Shown: positions 11,816 to 22,068, numbered from the stretch's first letter. The stretch is DNA of 44,450 nt from Microbacteriaceae bacterium (GCA_004297935.1 SCRE01000011.1:1-44450); one strand, 5' to 3'. The notes: a model not told the origin generated them from the letters alone. Numbers and translations: made by a program.

Positions 11816-12736
11816 CTAATTCTCGCTCAGGACATCGAGCGCGTGGCGGAGGTCGTCCGGGTAGTCGGCGGTGAATTCGACCCATTGTCCCGATCCGGGG
11901 TGGTGGAAGGCGAGCCTGAACGCATGCAACCACTGCCGCGTCAGCCCGAGCCTCGCGGTCAGCATGGAGTCCGCTCCGTACATCGCGTCTCCGACGAGCG
12001 GATGCCGCTGCGCAGCCAGGTGTACGCGGATCTGATGCGTGCGTCCGGTCTCCAAGCGGATCTCCAGCAGACTCGCGGCTCGGAAGGCTTCCAGCGTCTC
12101 GTAGTGCGTGACCGACGGCTTGCCGCTCGAGACGACCGCGAACTTCCAGTCGGACTTCGGGTGCCGTCCGATCGGCGCATCGATTGTCCCGGCCGAGGGA
12201 TCCGGATGTCCCTGTGCCACAGCATGGTAGATCTTCTCGACCTCGCGGTCGTGAAACGCGCGCTTGAGTGCGGTGTATGCACGTTCGCTTTTCGCGACGA
12301 CCATCAGGCCGCTGGTTCCCGCATCCAGGCGGTGCACGATGCCCGCCCGCTCTGCGGCGCCGGACGTCGAGATCCGGAACCCCGCGGCTGCCAGCGCACC
12401 AGGTACGGTCGGTCCGCTCCAGCCCACTGACGGATGCGCGGCCACGCCGGGCGGTTTGGCCACGACGACGATGTCGTGGTCATCGTGCACGATCGACAAC
12501 TCCGGCACGGCGAGCGGCACGATGGCAGCAGCGTGACGCGGTTCCCAGACGACCTCGAGCAAATCGCCGCCGTGCAGCCGGTCCGATTTTCCGACGGTCA
12601 TGCCGTTAATGCTCACCCCGCCCGACTCCGCCACTTCCGCCGCGAACGTGCGGGAGAATCCGAGGAGCTTGGCCAGCCCGGCATCGACGCGCACACCGTT
12701 CAGACCGTCCGGCAACGGAAGCCGACGCGATTCCAT
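11816..12736 (-). CDS. RluA/RluD-family 23S rRNA pseudouridine synthase
   Basis: A 306-residue RNA-modifying enzyme that isomerises uridine to pseudouridine. An S4 RNA-binding domain (about 14-62) precedes the catalytic domain. Catalytic Asp138 is in [18 protein letters not shown], the family signature. [20 protein letters not shown] near residue 240 is the second conserved block. The ATG lies 9 bases after the lspA stop with no Shine-Dalgarno of its own, so it is probably translated by coupling. The lspA-rluD pair is widely conserved in bacteria. The exact target uridine cannot be decided from sequence. Confidence 0.93.
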   Translation of the reverse strand: MESRRLPLPDGLNGVRVDAGLAKLLGFSRTFAAEVAESGGVSINGMTVGKSDRLHGGDLLEVVWEPRHAAAIVPLAVPELSIVHDDHDIVVVAKPPGVAAHPSVGWSGPTVPGALAAAGFRISTSGAAERAGIVHRLDAGTSGLMVVAKSERAYTALKRAFHDREVEKIYHAVAQGHPDPSAGTIDAPIGRHPKSDWKFAVVSSGKPSVTHYETLEAFRAASLLEIRLETGRTHQIRVHLAAQRHPLVGDAMYGADSMLTARLGLTRQWLHAFRLAFHHPGSGQWVEFTADYPDDLRHALDVLSEN

Positions 12737-12745
12737 CGACGCGGC

Positions 12746-13408
12746 CTAGATCGCGCCGGGACGCCGGCCGGCGCTGTCGTCCCGCGCGTCGTGCGAATCG
12801 GTCGGCGCATCGTGCGGGTCTTCCGGCACGTCGTGGGTTGCCGTCGGCACGTCGCGGCCTTCTGCTTGCGCATCTGCAGCCGCAGCGGCATCCGCGTGTC
12901 CGTGGTGCTTTCCGTCAAGGGCGACACCGCGCATCGTGAGGATCAGGAAGAGCACCATGCTCGAAACGATCGCGACGTCCGCGAGGTTGAAGATGGCCGG
13001 CAGCAGCGGGATCTGCAGGAAGTCGACGACTTCTCCGCGACCGAACCCGGGAGGCCTGGTCAACCGGTCGGTGAGGTTTCCGAGGAGCCCGCCGAGCAGC
13101 AGGCCGAACAAGATCGCCCAGCCGATCGATCGGATTCGGCGCGCGAACCAGATGACGAACACCAGCACACCGCAGGCGATGATCGTGAAGATCCACGTCG
13201 AGCCGGCACCGATGGAGAACGCCGCCCCGGAATTCTTGACGAAATAGAACTGAAGCAACTGGCCGAGCACTTCGACCCGCACGCCCTCGGTCAGATGAGC
13301 GACAACGAGGAACTTCGCGATCTGATCGATGACGAGAACGAACAAGGCCACGACGGCCAAGATCGCGATCGCCCGAATGCTGACCTTCGACCGGGTCTTA
13401 TCCGCCAA
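12746..13408 (-). CDS. lspA: Lipoprotein signal peptidase with a His/Asp-rich tail
   Basis: A membrane aspartyl protease that removes signal peptides from diacylglyceryl prolipoproteins such as CtaC. Family motifs in order: VLVIDQIAK, NSGAAFSI, GGLLGNLTDR, VVDF (catalytic Asp129) and FNLADV (catalytic Asp144), counted from a TTG start; four membrane helices. The start is uncertain: TTG at 13408 overlaps the end of divIVA by 11 bases and gives 220 residues, while a GTG at 13450 would add 14. The open frame extends further but only as a divIVA shadow. Beyond the usual end of the family lies a roughly 55-residue soluble tail with His-His-Gly-His, an Ala run and four degenerate heptads. The tail should face the cytoplasm if topology is normal. 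Confidence 0.93.
   Translation of the reverse strand: MADKTRSKVSIRAIAILAVVALFVLVIDQIAKFLVVAHLTEGVRVEVLGQLLQFYFVKNSGAAFSIGAGSTWIFTIIACGVLVFVIWFARRIRSIGWAILFGLLLGGLLGNLTDRLTRPPGFGRGEVVDFLQIPLLPAIFNLADVAIVSSMVLFLILTMRGVALDGKHHGHADAAAAADAQAEGRDVPTATHDVPEDPHDAPTDSHDARDDSAGRRPGAI
12776..12859 (-). repeat. Four degenerate 21-bp repeats coding the LspA tail
   Basis: The tail reads as four consecutive heptads: GRDVPTA, THDVPED, PHDAPTD, SHDARDD. The shared pattern is small residue, His/Arg, Asp, Val/Ala, Pro/Arg, polar, Asp/Ala. The DNA units are related but diverged, so the duplication is not recent. Confidence 0.75.
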
Positions 13409-14090
13409 AGCTCTGCAGCGTCGGCGGCTGAGTTGCCCCTGCGGCTTCACCGAGGCCCGCTGCCTGTCCGGCCGCCGGGAACTGGCCGGATGCGGCGGCG
13501 ACGGGTACCGGGCTGCCGGAAACGCCGGAGGCGTCCAGATCACGCAATTGACCCTCGATGTAGCTCTTCAGCTTCGCACGGTAGTCACGCTCGAACGTGC
13601 GCAATTCGTCGATGCGGTGCTCAAGACCGGCACGCTCTTGATCGAGCGCCGAGATCTGAGCGCGCTGCTTGGACTCGGCCTCGGCCACGACGCGCGCCGC
13701 CGTGGCATGCCCTTCGGCGATCAGTGCGTCACGCTTCTCGATGCCCTCGCGCACGTGCTCCTCGTGCAAGCGGCGGGCCAGCTGCAACAGGTTGTTCGTG
13801 CCGGCGGTCTCGTCCACCGCTGCCGCGACGGCCGGTGCAACAGGGGCAACAGCTGCCGCAACGGGCACGGGCGCCGCCTGCTCGACCTCGGCTGCGGCCG
13901 GCCGAGCCTCCTGCGGCCGCGATTCCCCAGCCGCGAGGCGCTGCTTCAGCTCGTCATTCTCCTGATTGAGTCTGCGGAGTTCGATGACGACCTCGTCCAG
14001 GAAGTCGTCGACCTCATCTTGGTCATAGCCCTCACGGAACTTCGTCGGCTGGAACCGCTTGTTGACCACATCTTCCGGAGTTAGCGCCAT
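13398..14090 (-). CDS. divIVA: DivIVA/Wag31 polar growth and division-site protein
   Basis: A 230-residue coiled-coil scaffold that binds negatively curved membrane at poles and septa and recruits the elongation machinery of actinobacteria. The N-terminal lipid-binding domain is intact: LTPEDVVNKRFQPTKFREGY, then YDQDEVDDFLDEV and the first coiled coil to about residue 53. An Ala/Pro/Val-rich linker (54-95) separates it from a long second coiled coil (about 97-182). A Gly/Ala-rich tail ends in LQSFGG. The ATG at 14090 has GGGTGG nearby. It sits downstream of yggT with a 120-base gap containing a possible promoter, and overlaps lspA. In mycobacteria the homologue is phosphorylated by PASTA-kinase relatives; such a kinase is in this window. 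Confidence 0.96.
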   Translation of the reverse strand: MALTPEDVVNKRFQPTKFREGYDQDEVDDFLDEVVIELRRLNQENDELKQRLAAGESRPQEARPAAAEVEQAAPVPVAAAVAPVAPAVAAAVDETAGTNNLLQLARRLHEEHVREGIEKRDALIAEGHATAARVVAEAESKQRAQISALDQERAGLEHRIDELRTFERDYRAKLKSYIEGQLRDLDASGVSGSPVPVAAASGQFPAAGQAAGLGEAAGATQPPTLQSFGG

Positions 14091-14112
14091 GGCTTGCCAC
14101 CCTTAGAACTTG

Positions 14113-14118
14113 ATTGTA
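14113..14118 (-). promoter_or_regulatory. Candidate -10 element of divIVA
   Basis: TACAAT on the minus strand matches five of six bases of the consensus -10, in the 120-base gap between yggT and divIVA and 22 bases before the divIVA ATG. The -35 region is poor; TGGAAC with 15-base spacing is the nearest candidate. Confidence 0.35.
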
Positions 14119-14210
14119 CGAACAGAAAGTAACGTTCCACTAACGCTAGCAAAGTCAGACGATGCCACGCACGCGCCCCACTTGCCTTCGCGCATCAAGA
14201 CTACATCGCG

Positions 14211-14516
14211 TCAGCCGAGTTGCCGAAGCAGCAACGTCACGTACATGCACACGACACAGGCCAGCATCGTCAGGCTCCAGCCGAAGTCGATCGCCACGGG
14301 GCCCATCGACATCGGTGGCACGAGTTTGCGGAAGAACTTGATTGGCGGGTCGGTCACCGAATACATCACCTCGGTGAGCACCAGCCCGGCACCGCGCGGG
14401 CGCCACGACCGGCTGAAGGTGCGAACGAGGTCGATGACGAAGCGCGCCCACAAGGCCAGGAAGAAGATCAAGAACGCATAGTAAAGCAGGTTCGCGATGA
14501 TCGAAACGACAGGCAC
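14211..14516 (-). CDS. YggT family membrane protein
   Basis: A 101-residue protein with two hydrophobic helices (about 3-30 and 78-97) and the family signature YSVTDPPIKFFRKLVPP (52-68). Actinobacterial homologues sit between sepF and divIVA exactly as here. Its function is not established; the context suggests a role in septation or polar growth. The GTG start at 14516 has GAGGG too close to serve as a normal Shine-Dalgarno, and CATACT lies 6 bases upstream, so it could be leaderless. It follows sepF after 107 bases in which nothing else was recognised. Confidence 0.9.
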   Translation of the reverse strand: MPVVSIIANLLYYAFLIFFLALWARFVIDLVRTFSRSWRPRGAGLVLTEVMYSVTDPPIKFFRKLVPPMSMGPVAIDFGWSLTMLACVVCMYVTLLLRQLG

Positions 14517-14623
14517 CCCTCAAGTATGCACGCTGGAGCAAAGGCAACCGCGTCAGCGGTTGCGCGACGCCAGTGCCGAGGGAGCCTGCGAGCGAGGGGG
14601 TGTATGCGAGTTGTGCTGGCGGC

Positions 14624-15133
14624 TCAGGCCCCGGCGAAGAAGGACGCCTCGGCGTCGGTGTCGCGGCCGGAGGCGTGGTCACCCGAGACCACGACGTGCG
14701 ACGGCGACAGCAGGAAGACCTTGCTCGTGACCCGTTCGATCCTGCCGTAGAGGCCCTGCGACAGTCCGCTGGCGAAGTCGATCAAGCGTCGTGCGTCACC
14801 GTCGCTCATCTGGGACAGGTTGATGATCACCGGGATGCCATCACGGAAGGACTCCGCGATCACCTGCGCGTCCCGATACTGACGCGGGTGGACCGTGAGG
14901 ATTTCATTCATTTCCTGAACCATCGCATTCCGTGCTGGAGTGTTCTTGCGCAGCGGGGTCACCGGGGCTCGGCCCGATGACGCGGCAGGAGCGCTGGCAA
15001 CCTGCGGGCCGGCGACGGGTGCCAACGGCGCCGGATGACGCGGCGGTTGCTGCTGGGCCGGCAGTTCGTCGTATTCGAGTTCCTCGTCGGCCAAGCCGAG
15101 GTAGACCATCGTCTTCTTGAGCGGGTTGCCCAT
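14624..15133 (-). CDS. sepF: Cell division protein SepF
   Basis: A 169-residue membrane anchor of FtsZ. The short N-terminal amphipathic helix [18 protein letters not shown] is the membrane-targeting sequence. A Pro/Ala-rich linker (about 25-66) leads to the FtsZ-binding domain (about 76-152), recognisable by [37 protein letters not shown] and [12 protein letters not shown]. Actinobacteria lack FtsA, so SepF is usually the essential Z-ring tether. The ATG has GGAGG with 5 bases of spacing. It lies between yggS and yggT, the usual actinobacterial order. Confidence 0.96.
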   Translation of the reverse strand: MGNPLKKTMVYLGLADEELEYDELPAQQQPPRHPAPLAPVAGPQVASAPAASSGRAPVTPLRKNTPARNAMVQEMNEILTVHPRQYRDAQVIAESFRDGIPVIINLSQMSDGDARRLIDFASGLSQGLYGRIERVTSKVFLLSPSHVVVSGDHASGRDTDAEASFFAGA

Positions 15134-15200
15134 CGTATCCTCCGTGCTGGTTGTGTCCTGCGAGTTGCCCGTGCGTCATGCATGGTGATCTGCTTCGAGG

Positions 15201-15902
15201 TTAATCGCGGCTCGGACGTTTTCCGGTGATTGCGGTGCCAATGCGAAGGTGTGTCGCGCCCTCGGCAATCGCCGCCTCGAAGTCTTCGGACATGCCGGCC
15301 GAGATCGATTCGGCGTCAGGGGCGAGCGAGCGCACCCGATCCGAGATTCCGCGCAGACGCGCGAAGGCCGCCCGCGGCTCCTCGCCGAGCGGCGCCACCG
15401 CCATCACCCCGATCAGGCGCAGTCCCGACGTGCCGAGGATCTGCTCGACAAGTCGCTCGAGGCCGGCCGAATCCACGCCGCCGCGAGCCGGATCGGTTGT
15501 GAGGTTGTACTGAACGAAGCAATCCACGGAAGCCGTAGCAGATTCGAGGGCGGATACCAGCGCCGGGCGGTCCACGGAATGGATCACCCGGGCGTACTGC
15601 CGTGCCTGTTTGGCCTTCTTGCTCTGCAGCTGACCGACGAAATGCCAGGTGAGGTCGAGGTCGGCACACGCGCGCGCCTTCTCCTGGGCCTCTTGGTGCC
15701 GGTTCTCGCCGACGTCCCGCACGCCCAGCGCGGCGAGCTCGCGCACGAGCGAGGCCGGATGGAACTTCGTGACCACGATCGTTGTCAATTCGGAGGTCGC
15801 ACGGCCGGCGTCTCGCGCGGCAGCCGCGATCCGGCCGCGGACCGCCTCCAGTCGGCTCGCCAACTCGCCCGCCGTCTGGACGCCGGACATCTCAGGCGTC
15901 AC
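15201..15902 (-). CDS. YggS/PLPBP family pyridoxal phosphate-binding protein
   Basis: A 233-residue PLP homeostasis protein with a single TIM-barrel-like domain and no known enzymatic activity. The PLP-binding lysine is Lys46 in [10 protein letters not shown]. Family motifs [27 protein letters not shown] and the terminal [11 protein letters not shown] are present. The start codon overlaps the ftsZ stop (ATGA), so it is translationally coupled to ftsZ. In many actinobacteria a pgeF gene lies between these two; it is absent here. Confidence 0.94.
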   Translation of the reverse strand: MTPEMSGVQTAGELASRLEAVRGRIAAAARDAGRATSELTTIVVTKFHPASLVRELAALGVRDVGENRHQEAQEKARACADLDLTWHFVGQLQSKKAKQARQYARVIHSVDRPALVSALESATASVDCFVQYNLTTDPARGGVDSAGLERLVEQILGTSGLRLIGVMAVAPLGEEPRAAFARLRGISDRVRSLAPDAESISAGMSEDFEAAIAEGATHLRIGTAITGKRPSRD

Positions 15903-17077
15903 TTCAGAAAGTCGGGGATGTCCAGGTCGTCGGATTCGTCATCGAATGCCGGATCGACGGCCGCAACCTGCACCAGCTGGGAGTCCTCGTCCGTCCAGGA
16001 CTGTCCATCGGGGAGATCGCTCGCCTCCAGTGCCTGCGTGTCGACGAGCTCGCTGCCGCCGCGCACGGGCATCGCTCCTACTCCGGCATACGCCGACGCA
16101 CGGTGCATGTCGTGCACGGTCGAACTGGGCTCACCGCTGTCGAACCCTGCGGCGATGACCGTGACGCGGACCTCGTCGCCGAGCGTGTCGTCGATCACGG
16201 CACCGAAGATGATATTGGCCTCCGGATGCACCGCCTCCTGCACAAGGCGAGCGGCGTCGTTGATCTCGAAGATGCCGAGAGTCGAACCGCCCTGAATGGA
16301 CAGCAGCACCCCGTGGGCGCCCTCGATGCTGGCCTCCAGCAGCGGCGAGGCCACGGCCAGTTCCGCGGCCTTGATCGCACGGTCCGCGCCGCGCGACGAG
16401 CCGATGCCCATCAGCGCCGAACCGGCCCCCTGCATGACCGATTTGACGTCGGCGAAGTCCAGGTTGATCAGGCCCGGTGTCGTGATGAGGTCCGTGATGC
16501 CCTGCACACCGGCAAGGAGCACCTGATCGGCCGTGGAGAACGCTTCGAGCATGCTGATGCCACGATCGCTGATCTCCAACAGCCGATCGTTGGGCACGAC
16601 GATGAGGGTGTCGACCTCTTCTTTCAGGCGTGCGACGCCGGCCTCGGCCTGCTCGGCCCGGCGCTTGCCCTCGAACCCGAACGGTTTGGTCACGACGCCG
16701 ATCGTCAGCGCGCCGATCGACTTAGCGATGCGAGCGATCACCGGAGCACCGCCGGTACCGGTTCCGCCGCCCTCCCCCGCTGTGACGAAGACCATGTCCG
16801 CACCGGCGAGTGCCTCTTCGATCTCTTCGGCGTGATCCTCGGCGGCTCGGCGGCCGACTTCGGGGTCCGCGCCGGCGCCGAGCCCGCGGGTGATCTCGCG
16901 GCCGACATCGAGCTTGACGTCTGCGTCACTCATCAGGAGCGCTTGAGCATCCGTGTTGATGGCGATGAACTCCACCCCGCGCAGGCCGAGCTCGATCATC
17001 CTGTTCACGGCGTTCACGCCACCGCCGCCGATGCCGACGACTTTGATCACGGCAAGGTAGTTCTGGTTTGTAGTCAC
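15899..17077 (-). CDS. ftsZ: Cell division GTPase FtsZ
   Basis: A 392-residue tubulin homologue that polymerises with GTP into the Z ring. The GTG start at 17077 has GGAGG 7 bases upstream; a longer frame exists but lacks support. Motifs: [17 protein letters not shown] (about 12-28), tubulin signature GGGTGTG (103-109), the T7 loop [11 protein letters not shown] around 207, and the C-terminal peptide [10 protein letters not shown] that binds SepF and other partners. The acidic linker is about 75 residues. A 144-base gap separates it from ftsQ and probably holds an ftsZ promoter, though no clear hexamer pair was identified. Confidence 0.98.
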   Translation of the reverse strand: MTTNQNYLAVIKVVGIGGGGVNAVNRMIELGLRGVEFIAINTDAQALLMSDADVKLDVGREITRGLGAGADPEVGRRAAEDHAEEIEEALAGADMVFVTAGEGGGTGTGGAPVIARIAKSIGALTIGVVTKPFGFEGKRRAEQAEAGVARLKEEVDTLIVVPNDRLLEISDRGISMLEAFSTADQVLLAGVQGITDLITTPGLINLDFADVKSVMQGAGSALMGIGSSRGADRAIKAAELAVASPLLEASIEGAHGVLLSIQGGSTLGIFEINDAARLVQEAVHPEANIIFGAVIDDTLGDEVRVTVIAAGFDSGEPSSTVHDMHRASAYAGVGAMPVRGGSELVDTQALEASDLPDGQSWTDEDSQLVQVAAVDPAFDDESDDLDIPDFLK

Positions 17078-17221
17078 GTCCGGCCTCCGCTGGGAACCTT
17101 CAACCTCAAGTCGAGGCTTAAAGTTATGCTCAGTATGCAATTCCTGCATCTGACGTTAGGTTGCCTCGGCACTCCCGCCCGCAGCGCCGCCCGCGTGTTG
17201 GAAAAATAAAGTGCGGCGCAG

Positions 17222-18271
17222 CTATTTGGTGACAGGGCTTTGCGGCGCCGAGACATCGTAGACGGATGCCGATGGTGCGTCCTTCAGCAGTGCGGCCAGG
17301 TCCGCCGCCTTGAGATCGGACTGGTCGGGGCCTCCCCACAGCACCGTCTTGCCGTCGATGAGCGTCAGCGCGACATCGTCCGTCGTTTTGGCGCTGATGG
17401 AATCGACCTGAGGCAGCACGCTCGCCGGCAGCACGCTCAGTACGGCGGTCGCCGCGGTGAACCCGGGCGCGGCTGCTGCACTCTTCGCAGTGCCGGCGAG
17501 TTGGATCACCGGATATCCGGCGGGGCGTTGTGCCGTCGTGGCGATGACCACACCGGCCGGGTCGACGAGGTCGTAGCCGTTGCCGGTCTTCAGCAGTCCG
17601 ACCGGCGCTCGCTCGACGATCCGCACGATCAGGGTGCCCGGCGGATGCGTCTCCGTGCTGTAACTGCGGATCAGACTGAACGTGCCGAGCTCTTTCTTGA
17701 TGCTGCCGAAGTCGATCAGAGGCAACGGCTTGCCGAGCTGCCCGTCGAGTGCCTTCACGATGGCGGCCGACTTCAGTCGCGTCGTGCCGACGACGTCGAT
17801 CGAGTGCAGCGTCATCAACGGGGAGTATGCGGCGAGCACGGCACCGCCGAGAACCAGGACGACACCGCCGACCGAGACCAGCCACACCATGCGGCGCCGG
17901 CGTGCGCGACGGGTGAACCGTTTGACCTCACCACGTTCATAGCGCCTGCGGCTGCGACCGACCTGGCGCAATTCCCGCGCGGTGACGCCGTCCGGGGATC
18001 TGCTGCCGTTCGAACGCGACTCCGAGTCCGGAGCATCGCCATGACCGGTGGGCTGCGCGAATGCAATGGGTTCCCGCATCGGCGCGTCGACGACGCGGAT
18101 CGGCTCGGTGTCGGCGTCACCCGCTCGACCGCGCGATGCTCGGGCGACCGGCGCCGCGACGGCATCCGCCGGACGGTCGGACGCGGCATCCAGGCGCACG
18201 GTTCTGGTCGCCATCGCGAACGGACCGGACGACGGCCCTCCGGAACGATCGAACCCCTGTGGTCGCTTCAT
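17222..18271 (-). CDS. ftsQ: Cell division protein FtsQ/DivIB
   Basis: A 349-residue bitopic divisome protein. The long N-terminal cytoplasmic region (1-127) is charged and disordered, with an Arg-rich stretch just before the membrane helix (about 128-149). The extracellular part begins with a POTRA domain (LHSIDVVGTTRLKSAAIVKA, about 155-174) followed by the FtsQ domain with FSLIRSYSTETHPPGTLIVR and VERAPVGLL. The start MKRPQGFDR at 18271 is 13 bases after the murC stop. A later in-frame ATG (18214) is possible. It links FtsL/FtsI to the rest of the divisome. Confidence 0.94.
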   Translation of the reverse strand: MKRPQGFDRSGGPSSGPFAMATRTVRLDAASDRPADAVAAPVARASRGRAGDADTEPIRVVDAPMREPIAFAQPTGHGDAPDSESRSNGSRSPDGVTARELRQVGRSRRRYERGEVKRFTRRARRRRMVWLVSVGGVVLVLGGAVLAAYSPLMTLHSIDVVGTTRLKSAAIVKALDGQLGKPLPLIDFGSIKKELGTFSLIRSYSTETHPPGTLIVRIVERAPVGLLKTGNGYDLVDPAGVVIATTAQRPAGYPVIQLAGTAKSAAAAPGFTAATAVLSVLPASVLPQVDSISAKTTDDVALTLIDGKTVLWGGPDQSDLKAADLAALLKDAPSASVYDVSAPQSPVTK

Positions 18272-18284
18272 CGAGGACGCACCG

Positions 18285-19682
18285 CTAGATTCGCCGGCGG
18301 CGAAGTGATTCGAGAAGCTGCGGCACAATCCGATAGACGTCGCCGCAGCCGAGTGTGATGATGAAATCACCGTCACGGGCGATCGTCGCGGCGTAGTCTG
18401 CCGCCGCCTGCCAGTCCGAGATGAACGCGACCTTGTCCGGATCGCCGAACCGTTCGGACACGAGCGCCCCGGTCACCCCGGGTTCCGGATCCTCGCGGGC
18501 GCCATACACGTCGAGCACGACGGTCTGGTCCGCGTAGCGCTCGAGCGTCTGCGCGAACTCGCCCGCGAACAGCCGGGTTCTGCTGTACAGGTGCGGCTGA
18601 TGCACGGCGATGATGCGGCCGTCGCCGACGACGGTGCGCGCCGCCGCCAGCGCTGCGGCGACCTCGGTCGGGTGGTGTGCATAGTCATCGTACACGCTCA
18701 CGCCGCCGATGGTGCCGTGCAGTTCGAAGCGCCGCTGCGTCCCGCCGAACGCGGCGATCGAGGCCAGTGCGGCGGTCGGAGCGTGGCCCAGCCCGACCAG
18801 GACGGCGAAGGCGCCTGCCGCGTTGATGGCATTGTGCCGGCCGGGAATCCGCAGGGTCGCCGGATAGTCGACACCCCGGTACGAGATCACGAAGGACACG
18901 GGGCCGTCCGTGAGGATCGAGTGCACCCGCACGTCGGCATCCGGGGCCTCGCCGAAGGTGAGGATGTTCTTGTGGTCAAGGAGAGCGGTCACCTCGACGG
19001 CCCCGGAGTCGTCTGAGGAGACGACGACGAGTTCGCCGGCGTTCTGGGCGAACTCGACAAATGCTTCGCGGAAGGCCTCGAGCGATCCATAGTGGTCGAG
19101 ATGATCCGGATCCACGTTCGTGATCAGCGCGACGGCGGTGTGGTAGAGCAGGAATGTGCCGTCCGACTCGTCCGCTTCGACCACGAACAGCTCGCCGGTT
19201 CCCGCCTGACTGCTGACACCGAGCGATTCGATGACGCCGCCGTTGACGAAGCTGGGATCCTCGCCGAGGCCGAGGAGTCCGCTGACGATCATGCCCGTCG
19301 ACGTCGTCTTGCCGTGAGCGCCGGCAACGGCGACAAGCCGGTGCTTGTTGATCAGCCATGCCAGCGCCTGGGCGCGGTGCAGGACCGGGATGCCCCGCTC
19401 CAGAGCGAACTGATATTCCGGATTGTCCTGCCACAGCGCACCCGTGACGACCAGCGTGTCCGCGTCGCCGACGTTCGCGGCGTCGTGTCCGATTGCGATC
19501 TCGGCGCCCAGCGCGCGCAGTGCGTCGACGTTGCCCGATTCACGCACGTCCGAGCCGGTGACCGTGTGTCCGGCACCCAGGAAAAGTCGCGCGATCCCGC
19601 TCATCCCCGAGCCGCCGATGCCGACGAAGTGCATCGCTCCGAGTTCGTCGGGAATCGTCATGGCCAGGTCGGGTTCGATCAC
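18285..19682 (-). CDS. murC: UDP-N-acetylmuramate--amino acid ligase
   Basis: A 465-residue ATP-dependent cytoplasmic ligase that adds the first stem amino acid (normally L-alanine) to UDP-MurNAc. The N-terminal nucleotide fold has [18 protein letters not shown] (17-34); the ATP loop is [12 protein letters not shown] (120-131); [11 protein letters not shown] is the conserved C-terminal block. The preferred start is GTG at 19682 with GAGAAG upstream; ATG at 19661 is an alternative. In species with B-type peptidoglycan the first residue can be glycine or serine, so the true substrate here is open. It follows murG after 74 bases that include a GC palindrome. Confidence 0.96.
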   Translation of the reverse strand: MIEPDLAMTIPDELGAMHFVGIGGSGMSGIARLFLGAGHTVTGSDVRESGNVDALRALGAEIAIGHDAANVGDADTLVVTGALWQDNPEYQFALERGIPVLHRAQALAWLINKHRLVAVAGAHGKTTSTGMIVSGLLGLGEDPSFVNGGVIESLGVSSQAGTGELFVVEADESDGTFLLYHTAVALITNVDPDHLDHYGSLEAFREAFVEFAQNAGELVVVSSDDSGAVEVTALLDHKNILTFGEAPDADVRVHSILTDGPVSFVISYRGVDYPATLRIPGRHNAINAAGAFAVLVGLGHAPTAALASIAAFGGTQRRFELHGTIGGVSVYDDYAHHPTEVAAALAAARTVVGDGRIIAVHQPHLYSRTRLFAGEFAQTLERYADQTVVLDVYGAREDPEPGVTGALVSERFGDPDKVAFISDWQAAADYAATIARDGDFIITLGCGDVYRIVPQLLESLRRRRI

Positions 19683-19717
19683 GGGTACTCTGCTTCTCTC
19701 TTTCGCTCCGGATGCGC

Positions 19718-19729
19718 CGCGGCGCCGCG
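19718..19729. other. Perfect GC palindrome in the murG-murC gap
   Basis: CGCGGCGCCGCG is self-complementary and lies in one of the few real gaps inside the otherwise overlapping dcw block. It could form an intercistronic hairpin or be a chance product of high GC; no T-run follows. Confidence 0.3.
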
Positions 19730-19756
19730 CACGCTCATCAGTATGCCGGACGCCCG

Positions 19757-20839
19757 TCACAGTGCGCTGGACATCAGCTCTCTGGAGATCAGGTCGATGA
19801 AGCGATCCGATCCATCGCGAACGCCCGTGCCGGCGGCGGCGCGCGCCATCGCGTCCAGGCGCTCGCTGTCCCGCAACAGCGGGATCAGTCTGTGCGCGAC
19901 CCAGGATGCCGTGAACTGAGCGTCGTCGACCAGCAGCGCTCCGTGCGCGGCGACGACCCCCGCCGCATTGAACCGCTGTTCGCCGTTGCCGACTGGATAC
20001 GGCACGTAGACGGCGGGGACGCCCAGGGCGCTCAGCTCGCTGACGGTGGCAGCGCCTGCCCGGCCGACGGACAGATCGGCCGCGGCGAATGCGAGGTCCA
20101 TTCGGTCGCAGTAGTCGATCAGATGGTAATGCTCGATCCGCGGATCCGCGAACTCGCGACGGTCGCCCTGCACGTGCAGCACCTGAAAACCGGCATCGAC
20201 GAGAAGCTGTGCAGCTCCCAGCATCGCCGCATTGATGCTGCGTGCCCCGAGAGATCCGCCGGTCACCAGAACCGTCTTGCGATCCGGCGTGAGGCCGAAC
20301 AGGTCCAACGCCGCCGGCCGGGCCCTCGGGCGGTCGAGTGCCTCGATCTCTCGCCGCAACGGCATGCCGACGAACGTGGCGTGTGCGATCTTCGTCCCGG
20401 CGAATGCGACGCCGACGCAACGCGTGTAGCGACTGCCCAGACGGTTGGCCAGGCCAGCCCGCGCGTTGGCCTCGTGGATGGCGAGCGGCAGCCTCTCGTG
20501 TCGTGCTGCGCTGTAGGCGGGTGCCGACGCGTACCCGCCGAAGCCGACGACGACCTCGATTGCGCGTTCGGTCAGCATCCGCCGCACGACCGCGACCGCG
20601 GAACGCCATCGGCCGGGAAAACGCAGCGCCGCGACGTTCGGTCGCCGGGGAAACGGCAACTTCGGAATGGTCAGAAGTTCGTAGCCGCGCTCCGGAACGA
20701 GCCGGGCCTCGAGCCCCTCTTTCGTGCCGAGCACCAGCACCGTGGATTCGGGTTGGCGGTCCCTGATCCGATCGGCCACGGCCAACAGCGGATTCACGTG
20801 GCCGGCCGTGCCACCGCCCGCCAGGAGATAGCGGGTCAT
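19757..20839 (-). CDS. murG: Lipid II synthase (UDP-GlcNAc transferase) MurG
   Basis: A 360-residue glycosyltransferase family 28 enzyme at the inner face of the membrane. It adds GlcNAc to lipid I to make lipid II. The N-terminal Gly-rich loop is [17 protein letters not shown] (5-21); [24 protein letters not shown] and [12 protein letters not shown] are donor and acceptor site motifs. The start ATG overlaps the ftsW stop (ATGA), giving tight coupling. Upstream open frame is only a shadow of ftsW. The length is typical. Confidence 0.97.
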   Translation of the reverse strand: MTRYLLAGGGTAGHVNPLLAVADRIRDRQPESTVLVLGTKEGLEARLVPERGYELLTIPKLPFPRRPNVAALRFPGRWRSAVAVVRRMLTERAIEVVVGFGGYASAPAYSAARHERLPLAIHEANARAGLANRLGSRYTRCVGVAFAGTKIAHATFVGMPLRREIEALDRPRARPAALDLFGLTPDRKTVLVTGGSLGARSINAAMLGAAQLLVDAGFQVLHVQGDRREFADPRIEHYHLIDYCDRMDLAFAAADLSVGRAGAATVSELSALGVPAVYVPYPVGNGEQRFNAAGVVAAHGALLVDDAQFTASWVAHRLIPLLRDSERLDAMARAAAGTGVRDGSDRFIDLISRELMSSAL

Positions 20840-22068
20840 CGATGCGGCTTCTGGTTTCGGGCGAACGACATCACGATTCCGATCGCGAACAGGGTGCTGA
20901 TCAAAGCCGTGCCGCCGGCCGAGATCAGCGGCAACGGCACGCCGAGCACGGGAAGCAGGCCGAGAACCACCGCGATGTTCACGAGACCCTGGCCGAGGAC
21001 CCACACCAGCACGGTGCCTGTGACGACACGAGCGAACGGGTCTGTCGCCGCGGTGATGATGCGGCAGAAACTGAACGCCAAGAGGAGGAACAGGGCGAGC
21101 ACCAGAATCGCACCGATCAGCCCGAGCTCCTCCCCGGTGATCGCGAAGATGAAGTCGGTCGACGACGCGGGCAGCCACGACCATTTCGAACGAGAGTTGC
21201 CGAGCCCGACCCCGAAGATCCCGCCGTTCGCCAGCGCGAACATCCCCTGTTGGATCTGATAGCCGCTGTCGGTCGGATCTGCCTTGTGCGGCTGGAAGAA
21301 CGCCAGGATGCGGTCGACTCGGCTCGGTCGCGACAGTGCGATCAGAACAGCCGCGCTTCCGGTGATCAGTGCGTACATGACCAGATGCCGAATCGGAGTC
21401 CCGGCGAAGAACAGTGCACCGATCACCATCATGGCCATGATCACCGTCGTGCCCAGGTCGCCACCGAGCATGACCAGACCGATTGCGACACCACTGACCA
21501 GGGCGGCGGGCACCAGGCTCTGGCGCCATTGCATGATCTTGTCGCGCTTCTTCAGCAGGAACATGCCGAGCCACAGCACGAGCGCGATCTTGATCGCCTC
21601 GGACGGCTGGAAGACCACCGGCCCGATCTTCAACCAGTTCTTGTTCTGGTTGATCAAGACACCCAGCGGGGTGAAAACCACCAGGGCCTGGAGAAAGCAC
21701 GCGACTCCGAGCCCGAGCCATGCCCACTTCTGCCAGAATCGCGCCGGGATCCGTGAGACGACGAGCATCAGCGGCACGCCGATCAAGGCATACACGCCCT
21801 GGCTGAGAAACCGGGAGAAGAAGTTGTTGTTGTCGACGTGGGAGACCACGGCGGACGATGACAGCACCATCATCAGGCCGAACGCCACCATGAACAGGGT
21901 GACCCCGAGAAGGAGGAAGTAGTTCGACGATTCGGCCTGGAAGACCCGGCCGAGGGAGATTCGCGCCGCCGTCATGCTTCCTGCGCCATGGTCATCCGCC
22001 GGATGCGCGGACACGGGGCCGGCAGCCCGGCTAGCGGCCTTGGTCGCGCGAGGCGGACTCGTCGTCAT
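20836..22068 (-). CDS. ftsW: Septal peptidoglycan glycosyltransferase FtsW
   Basis: A 410-residue SEDS-family membrane protein with about ten helices that polymerises lipid II with FtsI at the septum. Signature segments: [39 protein letters not shown] and the large extracellular loop [20 protein letters not shown], followed by [14 protein letters not shown]. The ATG at 22068 has GAGG about 6 bases upstream and lies 38 bases inside the end of murD; an earlier start at 22128 is less likely. The first 50 residues are a cytoplasmic, Ala-rich tail. Confidence 0.96.
   Translation of the reverse strand: MTTSPPRATKAASRAAGPVSAHPADDHGAGSMTAARISLGRVFQAESSNYFLLLGVTLFMVAFGLMMVLSSSAVVSHVDNNNFFSRFLSQGVYALIGVPLMLVVSRIPARFWQKWAWLGLGVACFLQALVVFTPLGVLINQNKNWLKIGPVVFQPSEAIKIALVLWLGMFLLKKRDKIMQWRQSLVPAALVSGVAIGLVMLGGDLGTTVIMAMMVIGALFFAGTPIRHLVMYALITGSAAVLIALSRPSRVDRILAFFQPHKADPTDSGYQIQQGMFALANGGIFGVGLGNSRSKWSWLPASSTDFIFAITGEELGLIGAILVLALFLLLAFSFCRIITAATDPFARVVTGTVLVWVLGQGLVNIAVVLGLLPVLGVPLPLISAGGTALISTLFAIGIVMSFARNQKPHR

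Noticed and set aside
17190-17221. Possible Rho-independent terminator after ftsQ (T-rich run on the minus strand)
   Set aside because: TTTATTTTT follows only a 4-bp GC stem with a 1-base loop, too weak to call; the stretch may instead be part of the ftsZ promoter region.
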